Positions 36,373 through 48,272 of a stretch of DNA of 64,000 nucleotides are shown here, piece after piece. Below the pieces are notes generated by a model. It had not been told where the DNA came from, searched no databases, and was given only the letters and a program-made list of their open reading frames with translations. A program made the translations under genes and the position numbers. Source of the DNA: Dioscorea cayenensis subsp. rotundata (taxonomy: Eukaryota > Streptophyta > Magnoliopsida > Dioscoreales > Dioscoreaceae). The number at the start of each line of letters is the position of its first letter. Position 1 is the stretch's first letter. The stretch is from positions 29,573,016-29,637,015 of the forward strand of contig NC_052475.1 in assembly GCF_009730915.1 (NCBI RefSeq), in the 5' to 3' direction.

Positions 36373-36423
<51 letters not shown>
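36373..36423. repeat. Compound (TA)n(TG)n microsatellite
   Basis: A run of TA dinucleotides passes directly into about 13 TG units. Confidence 0.9.
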
Positions 36424-36424
<1 letters not shown>

Positions 36425-36429
36425 AGGGA

Positions 36430-36672
36430 TGTGCATTCCTTTTCATCTAGTTTTGTCCTTTTTATTTAATTGTTTAACAAAATTTAAGGGGTTGTAATAG
36501 TGATTTTATTTAGTTATTTCTATTATTTTATAAAAGCTTATTTATTTTTTGAGTTGGACTAGGCTGGCCAATGACGAAGGACGAGGAGAAGAAGGAGTAG
36601 ACTCGGTGCCAAGGCTGAGGTTGGGTTTAGACATGGCGATGCCTCCTATGAAGAGGTTGGGGGTGTTGGTCG
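36430..36672. other. Sequence left of the solo LTR
   Basis: From about 36550 it is GC-richer than its surroundings; similar GC-richer DNA continues right of the solo LTR to about 38640. The LTR thus landed in an older non-AT-rich block whose identity I cannot determine. Confidence 0.35.
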
Positions 36673-36677
36673 AGAAG

Positions 36678-38276
36678 TGATAGGGACATAAGTGTATGTG
36701 CCGATCGCGCAAAAATGTGTGCGTAAATACAGAGTGTCGGTCCACAGGGAAGAAATTGAGTATTAGTAATAACTCTAGATCCGAAAAATAGCCTGAATAG
36801 TGAAGTGTTTGTGTGTGAACAAGAGAAAGCAAAAACAAGAAAATAAGGAAAATAGTAGGAGAGAAATCAAAGAAGAAAACGATGTCCGAGCATAGCATCC
36901 CTCTAGAGTTATTGAGTACATGACAATGGTTGTCTAATATGTAATCCTATTTAAACTGAGAGGTTTCCAGAATTATACTAAATCCCGATTTCTTAGGCTG
37001 AATAGTAATTGAATAGGTGCAGAGCTAATACAGACATCCACACAATCGCATTAACACTATATGAAACCTCACTGTGAGCTAATGATAATCTCTTAAGTAA
37101 ATAATCTCCCCCAAAGAGAGAGATTACCCCTAATCCGAATACAAAGTAGATATGCGATTTATCCTAAATCCACTTCATATGATTGCAAAGGGCATGAAGA
37201 TTGCCAACAATTCAGTTGGGAGAATTGAGGGAGACGGAGTCTCCAAAGTACCCTATACCTAGGCTTATTCACAATTCCCTCTAATCACAACATATATATG
37301 CTAGGTGGGTATTTTTACCCGTTACATAGCATATCAAACATGATAGCTAGGACTTTCGCCTCGTTAGCAACCAAGCATCCAAACACGCAATTAGATTCAA
37401 ATAGATATGATTACAAATAAGAAATCAATTAAAGCATCTAAGATCCAACAACCACAGTTAAAGAAATAAACCTTAGAGTTCAACTATGGCCAAACATTTA
37501 GAAATTAGCCCTCCATTAATCGAGGACAAGCATTCAAGATACAAAGAATAGAGGAAGACATGAGATACATGGAAACCCTCTTTTCAATCTCGAGGATGAG
37601 GAGTCGTCGAAGAAGCTTCCACGCACGCCGTCAAAATAACCTTGACGGCTACGATCTTCAATCCCCTTAAATGTAGGACCAAATCCCCTCTCCAAATCGC
37701 CCTTAGAGTGCTGGAGATTTGGCCTTTTTCTTCCTTAACCTCGCCTCGAAGAGTCTTCCCAAAAGAATAGAAAGATAGAATAGAGAATGCCCTAGAAATT
37801 CTCATAAGTTCTATTTACACCCGATTGCTTACGAGCGTAAGGACTAGACCATAAGGTTTTCAAATTTTGTTACGGTCCAACTTATCGTCATAAGCTTTGG
37901 ACCATAAGATTCACTGTTTTGCTTCTTACGGCTGCTCTTACGGGCGTTTACTGTAGTCGTAAGCTCTTCTGGATTGGCTCTAAATCCCCCTTTACGGGCA
38001 AAAGCATGCTCGCAAAGTCTTCTGGAATTGTCTTATGGCAGTAAGCTGCCCGTAAGCAACCCAGTTTGTCTCACCTTTGTTCTAATAATGCCAAAAGAGC
38101 TTCAAACTCATGGGTCTAGAATGCTTTCTTTGGCTCTCCATTGTCTTTAAGCATCACCCTAAGCTTGTTTTTATAAAACACACAATATTTAACATTAAAT
38201 TTCACATTATGGTTTTAATACATGCCAATTGAATGTACAAATTGATATGAAATATATGAACATTTTACACTCATCA
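36678..38276 (+). mobile_element. Solo LTR with perfect 5-bp target duplication
   Basis: 1599 bp starting TGATAGGGACATA and ending TACACTCATCA, flanked by agaag on both sides (36673-36677 and 38277-38281). The TG...CA ends plus an exact 5-bp TSD are diagnostic of an LTR retroelement; no internal region is present. The early words gccgatcgcgca and gtgtcggtccacaggga resemble those found in plant gypsy-type LTRs, but the family is uncertain and the strand is assigned only by that resemblance. It is an inert remnant. The perfect TSD suggests modest age. Confidence 0.8.
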
Positions 38277-38281
38277 AGAAG

Positions 38282-38882
38282 GCGATGACATGGAGCAAGG
38301 GTTCGGAGGCGGCTAGAGTGCAGCCAAATGGCTAGATGCATCCGCCATGCTGAATCTTGGAGAGATAAGGCATGATTTGGTGTTCGGGGACTGAGCAGTC
38401 GAAAGTGAGACTTGAATGTTCAAAGAGGAGGAGGAGGAGAAGAAGAAGAAGAAGAAGAAGAAGATGAGGAGGGTCGAGAAGAAGACCCGAGAGAAGAAGA
38501 AGAAGAAGAAGAAAGGGCTGAAGTGTCGATTATTTTGTCGACTCAGCGTCTTAATTTGACGTGGATAAGCCACGTGAGTTTAATGATGTGGACATCAGCT
38601 GCTAACTCAGCTTTTACGATGCCCACGTAGGGTGACCGGCCAGTGAAAATTTTTATAACTTGAATGACCAATTTGATATGTTTTGAAGTTGGATGAATGA
38701 AGTGAAAATAAAGTATAACTAGATTAAATACCCGCGCTAATGCTGTGGGTTGAATATATTCAAAACAAAATATTACAAAGATAATATCAATTTTGAGAGA
38801 AAAAATATTATTGTTCATGTCAATTTTTTTAAATTATTTTCAATATGAGAAGTATATCTGCAAGATATTAAGAATATGTTGA
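38282..38882. other. Sequence right of the solo LTR, with GAA-rich tract
   Basis: Holds a purine-rich gaagaag tract at 38425-38520 and ACGT words (gacgtgg, ccacgtg). No gene recognised. It ends at the gap. Confidence 0.4.
38425..38520. repeat. Purine tract (GAA/GAG)n
   Basis: Almost pure AG-rich trinucleotide repeat, interrupted near 38470-38490. It gives an artefactual poly-Glu frame. Confidence 0.85.
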
Positions 38883-39882
38883 NNNNNNNNNNNNNNNNNN
38901 NNNNNNNNNNNNNNNNNNNNNNNNNNNNNNNNNNNNNNNNNNNNNNNNNNNNNNNNNNNNNNNNNNNNNNNNNNNNNNNNNNNNNNNNNNNNNNNNNNNN
39001 NNNNNNNNNNNNNNNNNNNNNNNNNNNNNNNNNNNNNNNNNNNNNNNNNNNNNNNNNNNNNNNNNNNNNNNNNNNNNNNNNNNNNNNNNNNNNNNNNNNN
39101 NNNNNNNNNNNNNNNNNNNNNNNNNNNNNNNNNNNNNNNNNNNNNNNNNNNNNNNNNNNNNNNNNNNNNNNNNNNNNNNNNNNNNNNNNNNNNNNNNNNN
39201 NNNNNNNNNNNNNNNNNNNNNNNNNNNNNNNNNNNNNNNNNNNNNNNNNNNNNNNNNNNNNNNNNNNNNNNNNNNNNNNNNNNNNNNNNNNNNNNNNNNN
39301 NNNNNNNNNNNNNNNNNNNNNNNNNNNNNNNNNNNNNNNNNNNNNNNNNNNNNNNNNNNNNNNNNNNNNNNNNNNNNNNNNNNNNNNNNNNNNNNNNNNN
39401 NNNNNNNNNNNNNNNNNNNNNNNNNNNNNNNNNNNNNNNNNNNNNNNNNNNNNNNNNNNNNNNNNNNNNNNNNNNNNNNNNNNNNNNNNNNNNNNNNNNN
39501 NNNNNNNNNNNNNNNNNNNNNNNNNNNNNNNNNNNNNNNNNNNNNNNNNNNNNNNNNNNNNNNNNNNNNNNNNNNNNNNNNNNNNNNNNNNNNNNNNNNN
39601 NNNNNNNNNNNNNNNNNNNNNNNNNNNNNNNNNNNNNNNNNNNNNNNNNNNNNNNNNNNNNNNNNNNNNNNNNNNNNNNNNNNNNNNNNNNNNNNNNNNN
39701 NNNNNNNNNNNNNNNNNNNNNNNNNNNNNNNNNNNNNNNNNNNNNNNNNNNNNNNNNNNNNNNNNNNNNNNNNNNNNNNNNNNNNNNNNNNNNNNNNNNN
39801 NNNNNNNNNNNNNNNNNNNNNNNNNNNNNNNNNNNNNNNNNNNNNNNNNNNNNNNNNNNNNNNNNNNNNNNNNNNNNNNNNN
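38883..39882. other. Assembly gap of exactly 1000 N
   Basis: The round length suggests a placeholder between contigs, so the true distance is unknown. Confidence 0.99.
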
Positions 39883-42541
39883 AAATAAAATAAAAATGAA
39901 ATGACGTGTATACCCTCAGAAAACTTATTAGATATATATATATATATATATATTAATAAATGCGATAAATGCAATTAAAAAGATAGATTTCAAATGAGTA
40001 ATGATATTTTAAATTTTTAGGTTTAGATTTTGTCTTTTTTAGATATGATTTTATAATTTTTTTTTTAATTTTAAGAATTTAAAGATTTTTAAAGTTTAAA
40101 TTTAAAATTTATATAAAAAATAATGAGGTGGATTATATCACGTCAAAAACTTAAATTTATTTGATAAAAATAATATAGCTAAATGAAAATTGATTTGTTC
40201 TTGTGCTCTTATTATTGGAGGACATAAAGTGTGGACTGTCTAATACACCTTCTAGTTACAAACTCTTTTTTCACAAAAAATTAGTTCAGTAATTACTGTT
40301 TATGCATAATTAAAAAATTGTTGAATCTTCCGTTCACAAATGGTTAAACTTGGGACATTTAAATGTTTCACATATATTTTTTGTATTAGGGTCAATGCCA
40401 TTGAGTTATGAATCCTTTTGACATTTGTTATTTTTTTAATTTTAACTATTTTATAAAAATATTTTGAATTTCTATTATGAGCATTCATGCAACAAAATGC
40501 AAATTTTTAGTATTTAGTACTCACTAATCTAGAGGTACTAATCAATAACAAGGGTTGGTATAAAAAATTTATTTATTTGTTAACTTCATCATTAAAGCGT
40601 GGACAAGTACCTATGAACAAACTGACACATGTGTATGTTATACATTAAAAAATAAAAATTAATTGCATTTTAAATTTTCTACAAGACTCAATGGTTAATT
40701 GGGCTTTTTATACGTACCCATGTGATAAAGGGCAATTTGTAAAAAGCTACAAACCATATTAGTTAATAATTACATGCTTTTACACAAAAACATTAGTATA
40801 TCCTTTACGCGAAGCGGGATGCCAATACCAATAACATGAAGTAGCGATTTCAAAACAATGCAATCATTTTTACTAGCTTAAATAGATCCCTGTTGTTTTT
40901 TGGTAGGCCTTTTCTTTCAGCTATTTTCTCTTCTTTTTATTTTATTTTCCGTGTTTTGCTTTGGGTTCAGTTGGACTTGTCAGGTGTTTGTCACCCCTGG
41001 TGATGGACTTTTTGTTGTTTATGTTTTTTTTTCTCTTTCTATCCTTGCTTAGCTTGTTTTTTTTTTTTCAATAAATTAAAAAAAAACCCATATCAATAAT
41101 TATGATTTCACATATAGACATTCCTCAATATTTTGTTCATTCACAACAAAATATTTTCTTTGCGATTTATCCATTTTTATATAAAAAAAATATATTAGTA
41201 CATCTACAAGGCAATTGGTAAAGTAAAATCCAATGCAGGCTTGTTGAGTGATACCTGTGGCCTATGTTTGGGGAATTACATCAATGGACAACGTTGCTCC
41301 TGTTTAAAGACCTGCCAGAAGTTAAAAATAAAAAAAACAATAATAAAATAATTATTATTGAGGTATAAGTGTCTTCTAATTTAGTAACAAATTGGATGAG
41401 ACTTTGCCTAGGCATGTAGAAGACTTGCCAAGGAGTTGAGAAAGATGGGAAATGAGAATGAAAATACTTTTGGGTTGAAAGAATTGTGAATTGGAAATGT
41501 GAAAAATAGAGGGAGAATGTGCGGTAAAATTATCAACATAACTTTAATATGAAATATTAACATTCATGATAAAATAGTGATTCATGTTTAATAATAAATA
41601 AACTGCTTAATAAATATTTATTTAATATATAATTATTATAATTAAGCATGTATTATTTTGATATTAATAAATCTTGTAAAGGGCGTTGCTAAAATTTTTA
41701 ATTAAACCAATGATTTTTTGGTTTGATAAAACCATGTTCATAATTTATGTGTAAAGTGTTTGTGTCCTTTTTGAGAAGACGGATTCAAATTTTAAATCAC
41801 GTAAACCACTTATATATTGACTGTTGAGGTATTAACTATACTTTATACACACCTTATTCACGTCTCTAACAGGACGTAGCTTATCTGTATTCATCCAAAA
41901 AAAAAATCTACCAAGAAAACAGATGTGCGGAATTATTCTCGTGGTCCAAATGGGCCGAATATGGAATATACATAAACCATCACTGTTCCAGATGTCAGAA
42001 ATTCTACCCTGCGTCAAGAGATTTTTTTTTCCCCTCAAAAAAAAAAAAACTTCTACATGTTTGTTTTTTCCCTTATTATATGGCCTAATTTGGAACCCCT
42101 CATTTCAAAAACTCAAAACGTCTTTGGGAGAAGAGATCAAATCACATTCTCTGTTATTAATAGAAATAATAGCAATATAGAAACCAACTAAAGGATTCAT
42201 CTATCAACTGTGTTTTTATTTTATTTCAGTGATCTAGAGAAAGACATATGGCATAAAAAAAAGATATTAATAACTAGAATGTTGGTTTATCAGTCAGAGT
42301 TGTGCTACATTTGAGAGAATTATACCAACAACATCAAGCTTCAGATTTCAATCTGGTTAACATTGGAGAAAAAAATATAGATTGGTATGGTTCAAACACT
42401 AATTAGATCTGGAAATAAAAAGTAAGTAAAAACTTGATTTTAGAGTTAGTTACAAGTAGATGAAAGAAAGGAAAACAAGGAAGAAAGAAGATAGATAAGT
42501 AAATGAAATAAAACATATTTCATAAAACTTTTAAGTTCCAC
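39883..42541. other. AT-rich intergenic stretch
   Basis: No gene recognised. A T-rich stretch at 40880-41085 ending in caataaatt and a poly-A run could be a LINE 3' tail on the plus strand, but no duplication or coding match confirms it. Confidence 0.4.
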
Positions 42542-42544
42542 TTA

Positions 42545-42933
42545 GGGGCTTTCATTTTAGGGAAAGTGAGGGGAAGTGAGGGAAAATGGTCTGACTTCTT
42601 CCATTTCTGGTGTTTCTTTGTGTTAAAGTGGGGGAAGTATCACTTCCCCCCACTTCTGACTGAAGTGGATTTTGAACTAAACCCACTTCAGTATTTTGTT
42701 TTATTGAAGTGGGGGGAAGTGAGTTAATCTATAAAAATTAACTTATTTTCATTTCTAAAGTCTTTTTTGAACGCATAGAACTTCATCCAACACCTAAATC
42801 CTTCGGTTCTATTCTCACTTTCTAACAAATGAATACAGAAGTCTTGGAAGTGATATCACTTCCCCAACTTCAGGGAAATAGCACTTCTCTCACTTCCTGA
42901 CTTCTCCTCACTTACAATGAAATGAACTCCCCC
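42545..42933. mobile_element. Tourist-like MITE (PIF/Harbinger type)
   Basis: 389 bp, flanked by tta on both sides (42542-42544 and 42934-42936). The ends are imperfect inverted repeats of about 38 bp: left ggggctttcattttaggg..., right (reverse complement) gggggagttcatttcatt..., both leading into aagtgagg. Inner short inverted repeats rich in cacttcccc / ggggaagtg make the element highly foldable. No coding capacity. TTA duplication with GGG-starting ends is the mark of Tourist elements, moved in trans by a PIF/Harbinger transposase. Confidence 0.8.
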
Positions 42934-42936
42934 TTA

Positions 42937-45379
42937 TCTAAACACAGATTAACCGAAAAGGCAGTCCATAGTTCTGAAAAATGACATTATTACATTCTCA
43001 GAGGCTATTTCTTCTATACTTCGTTTAGCCATAGTTCTCTTATTGCTGTCTTTAAGAAATTATTCTTTCCTTTTCATTGCATCACTTTCCCTTCTTTTCT
43101 TTTTGTTTTCCTGTTTTTCTTCAATCCAAACACATCTACGTCAAAGAGTGACCAGAGATAAAGGTTGAACAATGACAGGAATTATTATAATGTAAAATGT
43201 TTTGGAAAACTCGATGGGACTATTCAGTATTGAAGACAACTAAATTAACTAATCTTCTTGGAAGAATCACGGAAATCAAAACTTTCTCACTTCCATTTCC
43301 TATCCTAATTTGTCAGGAAAATAGATGCCCATTTTGACCAAAATATTAAATTGTCAAGATGACTAGAATATGTTTTATTTTCCTCGGTGCTTTCTAAGAA
43401 CTAACTAATTATAGACTTGTAGAAGTTCAGTCACCAGCATCATAAACAATAGTATTAACAGAGTAGAAGAATGCATGATGTCTTTATGCATCATCGTATT
43501 GCAATTAAGAAATAAGGATCAAAGTAAAATAACTCAAAAAATTCAAGCAAAGAGATAAATGTCAGCTTACTTCTCAGTTGTGAATGATGGAACTTATGGG
43601 GGCGGCTGTAGAGAAATGGAAGCTGGAGCTTCGTCATTTGACAAGATTTTGATTGAAAGTGCACCTGGAAACATGTAAGCATGGATTAAAATAGGAACAG
43701 GAAATGAATTTTCAAAGGAGAACCGAGTCAACCTAACAATTATTTCATGGTCACAATAAAAAGAATCAAGCATATAAAAAAATCTTGGAAGGCAATCATG
43801 TGATTACCAAGGAAAACTACTCCATCTGACAGGATTAGAAGAGTGGATAAAGAAGTGTATCAAATTTGGACAAGTAGTTTAAGAATTATGAGTAAATAGT
43901 ACATGTTACCTGATAATGGAAATAGGACTTGGATGCACGTTCAGAACAGTCTTTCTAAAGTTGGATAACTGATTGGTTTCTGCTTCTTAGGATAATCAAT
44001 AGACTCAATATGCAACTAGGAAGAAAAGGTAATATTGTAATTTATGATGTCACATCTTGTCATATGACACAAAAAAAGAAGAAGTGTGATTTGAGAATAA
44101 AACCAGGAAGAAACAACCATCTGAGCCCATAGTTCATGATACTCAGGAGGGAGGAGAGAAATGCTAACATCCAAAAAAGTCAGTCAAAGCATAAGAGCCT
44201 GATCATAATATGTGCATTCTTGTTTTCATGGAATTGTAATATAAACAATGCATTGACATAACTACTACCATAGGTGAGCCACAATCATATGAGTGAATAA
44301 ATCCTTCATGAATTGAGCAATCGATTTATCTTCTATAATCTACAATATTTCTATACAACAATAGACACAACATAAGTGCTAAAATCCAACTGTAAAGTTG
44401 GGCATGGTGTTACAATTGTAAATAGCACATGTCAATGAGGATTTAGTTGTTTTTCAGAAGAAAACAACAAGTAAACACCCAACAGTTCTAACATAGATAT
44501 CCAACTAGTTCATTTCATCCAAGGGTCAGCATCAATTTCTTACCTGCTGCTTTATAATTGGTCTTTCGGATACCAAAGGCAAAGGCATGAAAAGAATGAC
44601 ATAGTCATTGCTTTAATATATCAAAACTGGTTAATGTAAGTATAGAGGAAGTTAACAAGTTGAAATACAAACTAGAACATTCCCCAGTACATGGGGGGCC
44701 TATTACATCACATAACCACCAATAGATAATTAGGATAATTAGGTCAGCTCAACTTCTGCTCTAAACAGCAAATAGGATGGAAGCTTAATTAAAATTTTGA
44801 TTAATATGCCAAGTCATTGAATAGAGGGAAGTCATATTCAGAGGCCATGCTCATGTCACTGCTAATTATGAATGTAATGAATCACAAGATCAAAAAGGCA
44901 GGAAAAAGATGAGAATAACAAGATTGGAGGAACAAACAGAAATTTAATGTGAAGACTTTGAAGTTGGGTATCAGATTAAGAAGTCAATGACTTGTGATTA
45001 TCCTAGAAAAGGACTATCACTAAAGCTACAAATTATGCAATTTTATAGCCAAATAGATATCAAGGCTTCCACCATCATAGAGGCATGGAGAAGCTTAACT
45101 ACACACGTCTTTATTTATGAATGCAAAACTCTGCTTCTACACCTAGAAGCAGTCCCACCTAGGTTGCCAGTGAATAACAAGTGTACCAAGTGCTGGTCCT
45201 CTTAGCAGTGCAACTAACTAGAGACCTAAATAATATATAAGGAATCATCCAATCAAATGATTTTCTTTCCCCAAAAATAAAAGAGGCTATTTTAATTGAA
45301 TACTCAAAATAGAATTTTGCAAATCATTCTATAACGACATAGAAGATGAGACAGAAAGTTGCAATTAGTTTTATGACAG
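42937..45379. other. Intergenic stretch without recognised gene
   Basis: Composition is less AT-repetitive than elsewhere, like intron or long upstream DNA, yet no protein family, tRNA or repeat is apparent. A non-coding transcript cannot be excluded. Confidence 0.4.
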
Positions 45380-45387
45380 GATGCAGG
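45380..45387. repeat. 8-bp target duplication of hAT element, left copy
   Basis: gatgcagg, repeated at 46133-46140. Confidence 0.85.
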
Positions 45388-46132
45388 CAGGGGCGGAACC
45401 AAGGGGGGGCTAGCAGGGGCTGAAGCCCCCCCTCGGCACCGGAATAATACTTTTTAAACAATATAAGATTTGGTGGTTTTCGATTTTTCTATAATTAATT
45501 AAATATAAAATATAATATTTGGACGTATGGAAGTGTGGAATGTGGGTGTCTTGAGTGGTTAGTGGAGTCTATCCATAAGGTTTGAGATATTTTTGGTCAC
45601 CCAAGATCAAATCCCACTTTAGTACATTTTTTTCACATTTTATTTTTTTAATTTAAAAAAATTACTATTATTTCAAAAATTTTAATAAAATAAATCTTAT
45701 ATACAAATTTTAGTAATTTAAAAAAATTTGAATTGATCATGTAGAGCGTAACATATATCATATATGTTATAATGTCACTATATATCTTATAAAGTGAAAC
45801 AATCAAAAGTTTTTTTATAAAGCAATAGTTTGATTGTTTTGTAGTGAGAAAGATCAATTTTTCTATATTTTTAAAAAATCTGAACTTGAGGATGTATTAC
45901 TATTAGTTGAATTATTGAAAAATCTCATATATTTCTTTATCGATAATAACAAAAATTTTTTTAATTATACTTTTTATATTTTTTTTTAATATGTGTATTC
46001 AAATTTTAGTCGTATTAAGACATTATTACTTCATTAAAAATAATTATTTTATTAGATTATTTTTACTTTTTTTATTTTTGTTTTGCTTTTTAGAGGCATT
46101 TTCTCTACCATCAAGTTCTGGTTCCGTCTCTG
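45388..46132. mobile_element. Non-autonomous hAT transposon
   Basis: 745 bp bounded by inverted ends CAGGGGCGGAACC (left) and CAGAGACGGAACC (right, reverse complement), with a perfect 8-bp duplication gatgcagg. This is the hAT pattern (8-bp TSD, CAGRG ends). Next to the left end is a G/C-rich hairpin, gggggggct...agccccccc, at about 45404-45433. The interior is very AT-rich and shows no transposase frame, so movement would need a transposase in trans. Confidence 0.88.
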
Positions 46133-46140
46133 GATGCAGG
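46133..46140. repeat. 8-bp target duplication of hAT element, right copy
   Basis: gatgcagg; see 45380-45387. Confidence 0.85.
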
Positions 46141-48272
46141 TATGAAAAAGAAAGGAAAACCATGCACCTTTGTCAGGCAGCTATTATAACAAAATTATGT
46201 TAAGCATAAGAAGCAGGACCCAGGACAAACCCACTATCCAAGCTAAGCCAAACACAAAAAAGAGGCAGCAGGACCTGCAAAAGCCCCATCTTTCTAGTTA
46301 ATACTATCAGCCCAGCCATCTAAAGTTCACCTTTTCTACTCCAAACATGCAAATCAGATCAGAACCATCTTGTCTAGTAATCCCCAGCCTCGCCAAGTTG
46401 AAGCACATATCTATCAACAAAAACCTTGCTGAAAGAATTCATTGATTGGAGATCCAATTTGTCTAAGAATATATTCCTGAAGCTTCCACATAGATAAATC
46501 TCTTAATAGAAAATAGAGGAGCAGAATCAAGGGCATATAAAAGAATTTATTCTTTCTAGGTAACTAGATTGTCAATTATAGAAGCAAATGCCAGGTTTAT
46601 AAGCTGTGTATATAAAAACAAGGAAAACAAAAAGTTGGTACCTGTCACAATGATAATGTCCTAGACAAGCTGGTAGTGGGATAGAAAACAATATAACAAA
46701 CACAGCTACCTCTGATATCATTCATCCTAGTGTTGTAAAGGACCTTCTAACATGCTTGATGGAAAGACAATAATAAGAGCAGTAATTTAGCTCATTCCCT
46801 CTAAAGAGCATTATGGATTTTTTTGTTTCTCAAAAATGAAAAACTAAAAGTTCACACAGGCCACTGCTCATGTCCCTTGTCTTTGCTGTCCCGAAATACC
46901 TTTGAACAGAAACCACCAATCCAATCATATCATCAACTTGGAACCAATTATTTGTTATTACAATAATTAAAGCTTGAAAATGCCCAGCTACTCATGCCCC
47001 TTAGAATTTTTTCGCTCCATTTGAACGAAGACTGACCACTCAAACCAGATGACCTCAAAGATACAACAATGAAAACAACGTTGCTAAAGTTTATACAACG
47101 ACACATCACCTGATGACCTAAAAGGGTAGCAAGTGTCCATAGAGTCTATTCCTTAAAGTTTCTGATTGCCTAAGCTCTTGCACAGGTATGATATGACAAT
47201 TTTTTCAATTTACTTAGTGATTTATGGGAAATCTTTTCTCTGTGTCTTAGACCGGCCTGCATAGAACTTTTTTTGCATCAGTCTAGAAACTACAAATAAT
47301 AAATTATATCAGGGATGATCTTGTTGACACACAATCAGTTCTTGGTGAAAGAACAGCTATAGGACAATTCTCAAAAAAGCAGAAAATATAAAAACAAAAA
47401 GATAACTGGCCATTATGCCATACACAATCTCCAAACAAGGGGTATACTCCCCTTGACAAGTGTTATTCACATATGATTTCATTTTTTCAGATTAAAAAGA
47501 TCTACATCTCCTTTGGCTATGAGTTGGAAAACCATATTAAAGAAAGGGGAGCCCTGTGAAGTTTGTCTCAGAATCGGCTCTTTGCAGTCCAATAGAACTC
47601 AAACGGTCAACTTTCTTATAATACAACCATGCAACATGATGATGTCCTCAAGCACTTCAACTTGGAAAATAATCATATGCAGTTCCAGAATAGATTGCAA
47701 CTAAGAAGCCTCAACGCTGATTAATTGCCACTCAACCAATCTGAATGCAGGGAATCCACCCAATCGCCCGGCTGATTACACTTGTATATATTTTTGTAGG
47801 CCAAGATCTCCAGTATATACCTCCATCTAAGCATAAGACCAAACATAAAAAAACCAAACATATCACTCTCTCTGATGTCATCTGGATCCCTACTTTGTAA
47901 TATATAATGGTACTTGAAACCAAAGCTGTGGTACATTTACATACCAACTAACAACAAACACCCATCCTTCTCATCACAAGAAAAAAATTAGCAGCAAAAA
48001 TACAAATGCAATACACTGATCCTACAATCAAGCACCAACAACAACCTTAATTTAGACCCTTCCTTCCTGCCTTCCTACCACCTCCCTCCAAGCGCCTCCC
48101 AATATTCTAATCTTCCAACCACAAAACAAACCAGGAAAACAAACAAGATGGCCTCTTGCTCACATCTACTCTTTCCTTGCCATCTCCTCAGTCAATATCC
48201 ATAACACCCACACCACTTCCCTCTTCCTAGTTTTCTCTTGTTTTCTCCTCCACCCCATCTGTAACACTCTCA
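46141..48272. other. Upstream region of the NSP1-type gene
   Basis: No gene recognised. The last 200 bases are C/T-rich (ccttccttcctgccttcc near 48058-48078), as in many plant 5' UTRs. No clear TATA box close by. Confidence 0.45.

Noticed and set aside
36542-36898. 118-codon frame on minus
   Set aside because: It crosses the boundary of the solo LTR and starts within it, so it is a chance frame.
38412-38630. Poly-Glu frame at the GAA tract
   Set aside because: Simple repeat translation with no conserved part or promoter.
38868-39974. Long frames across the N run
   Set aside because: They consist of undefined bases.
40880-41090. T-rich stretch ending in caataaatt and poly-A, like a LINE 3' tail on plus
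   Set aside because: No coding match and no convincing target duplication. It does not match the tails of the two LINE copies in this window.
43491-47950. Several short frames of 60-70 codons in the region upstream of NSP1
   Set aside because: No motifs, no splice-compatible neighbours, and codon use like random AT-rich DNA.
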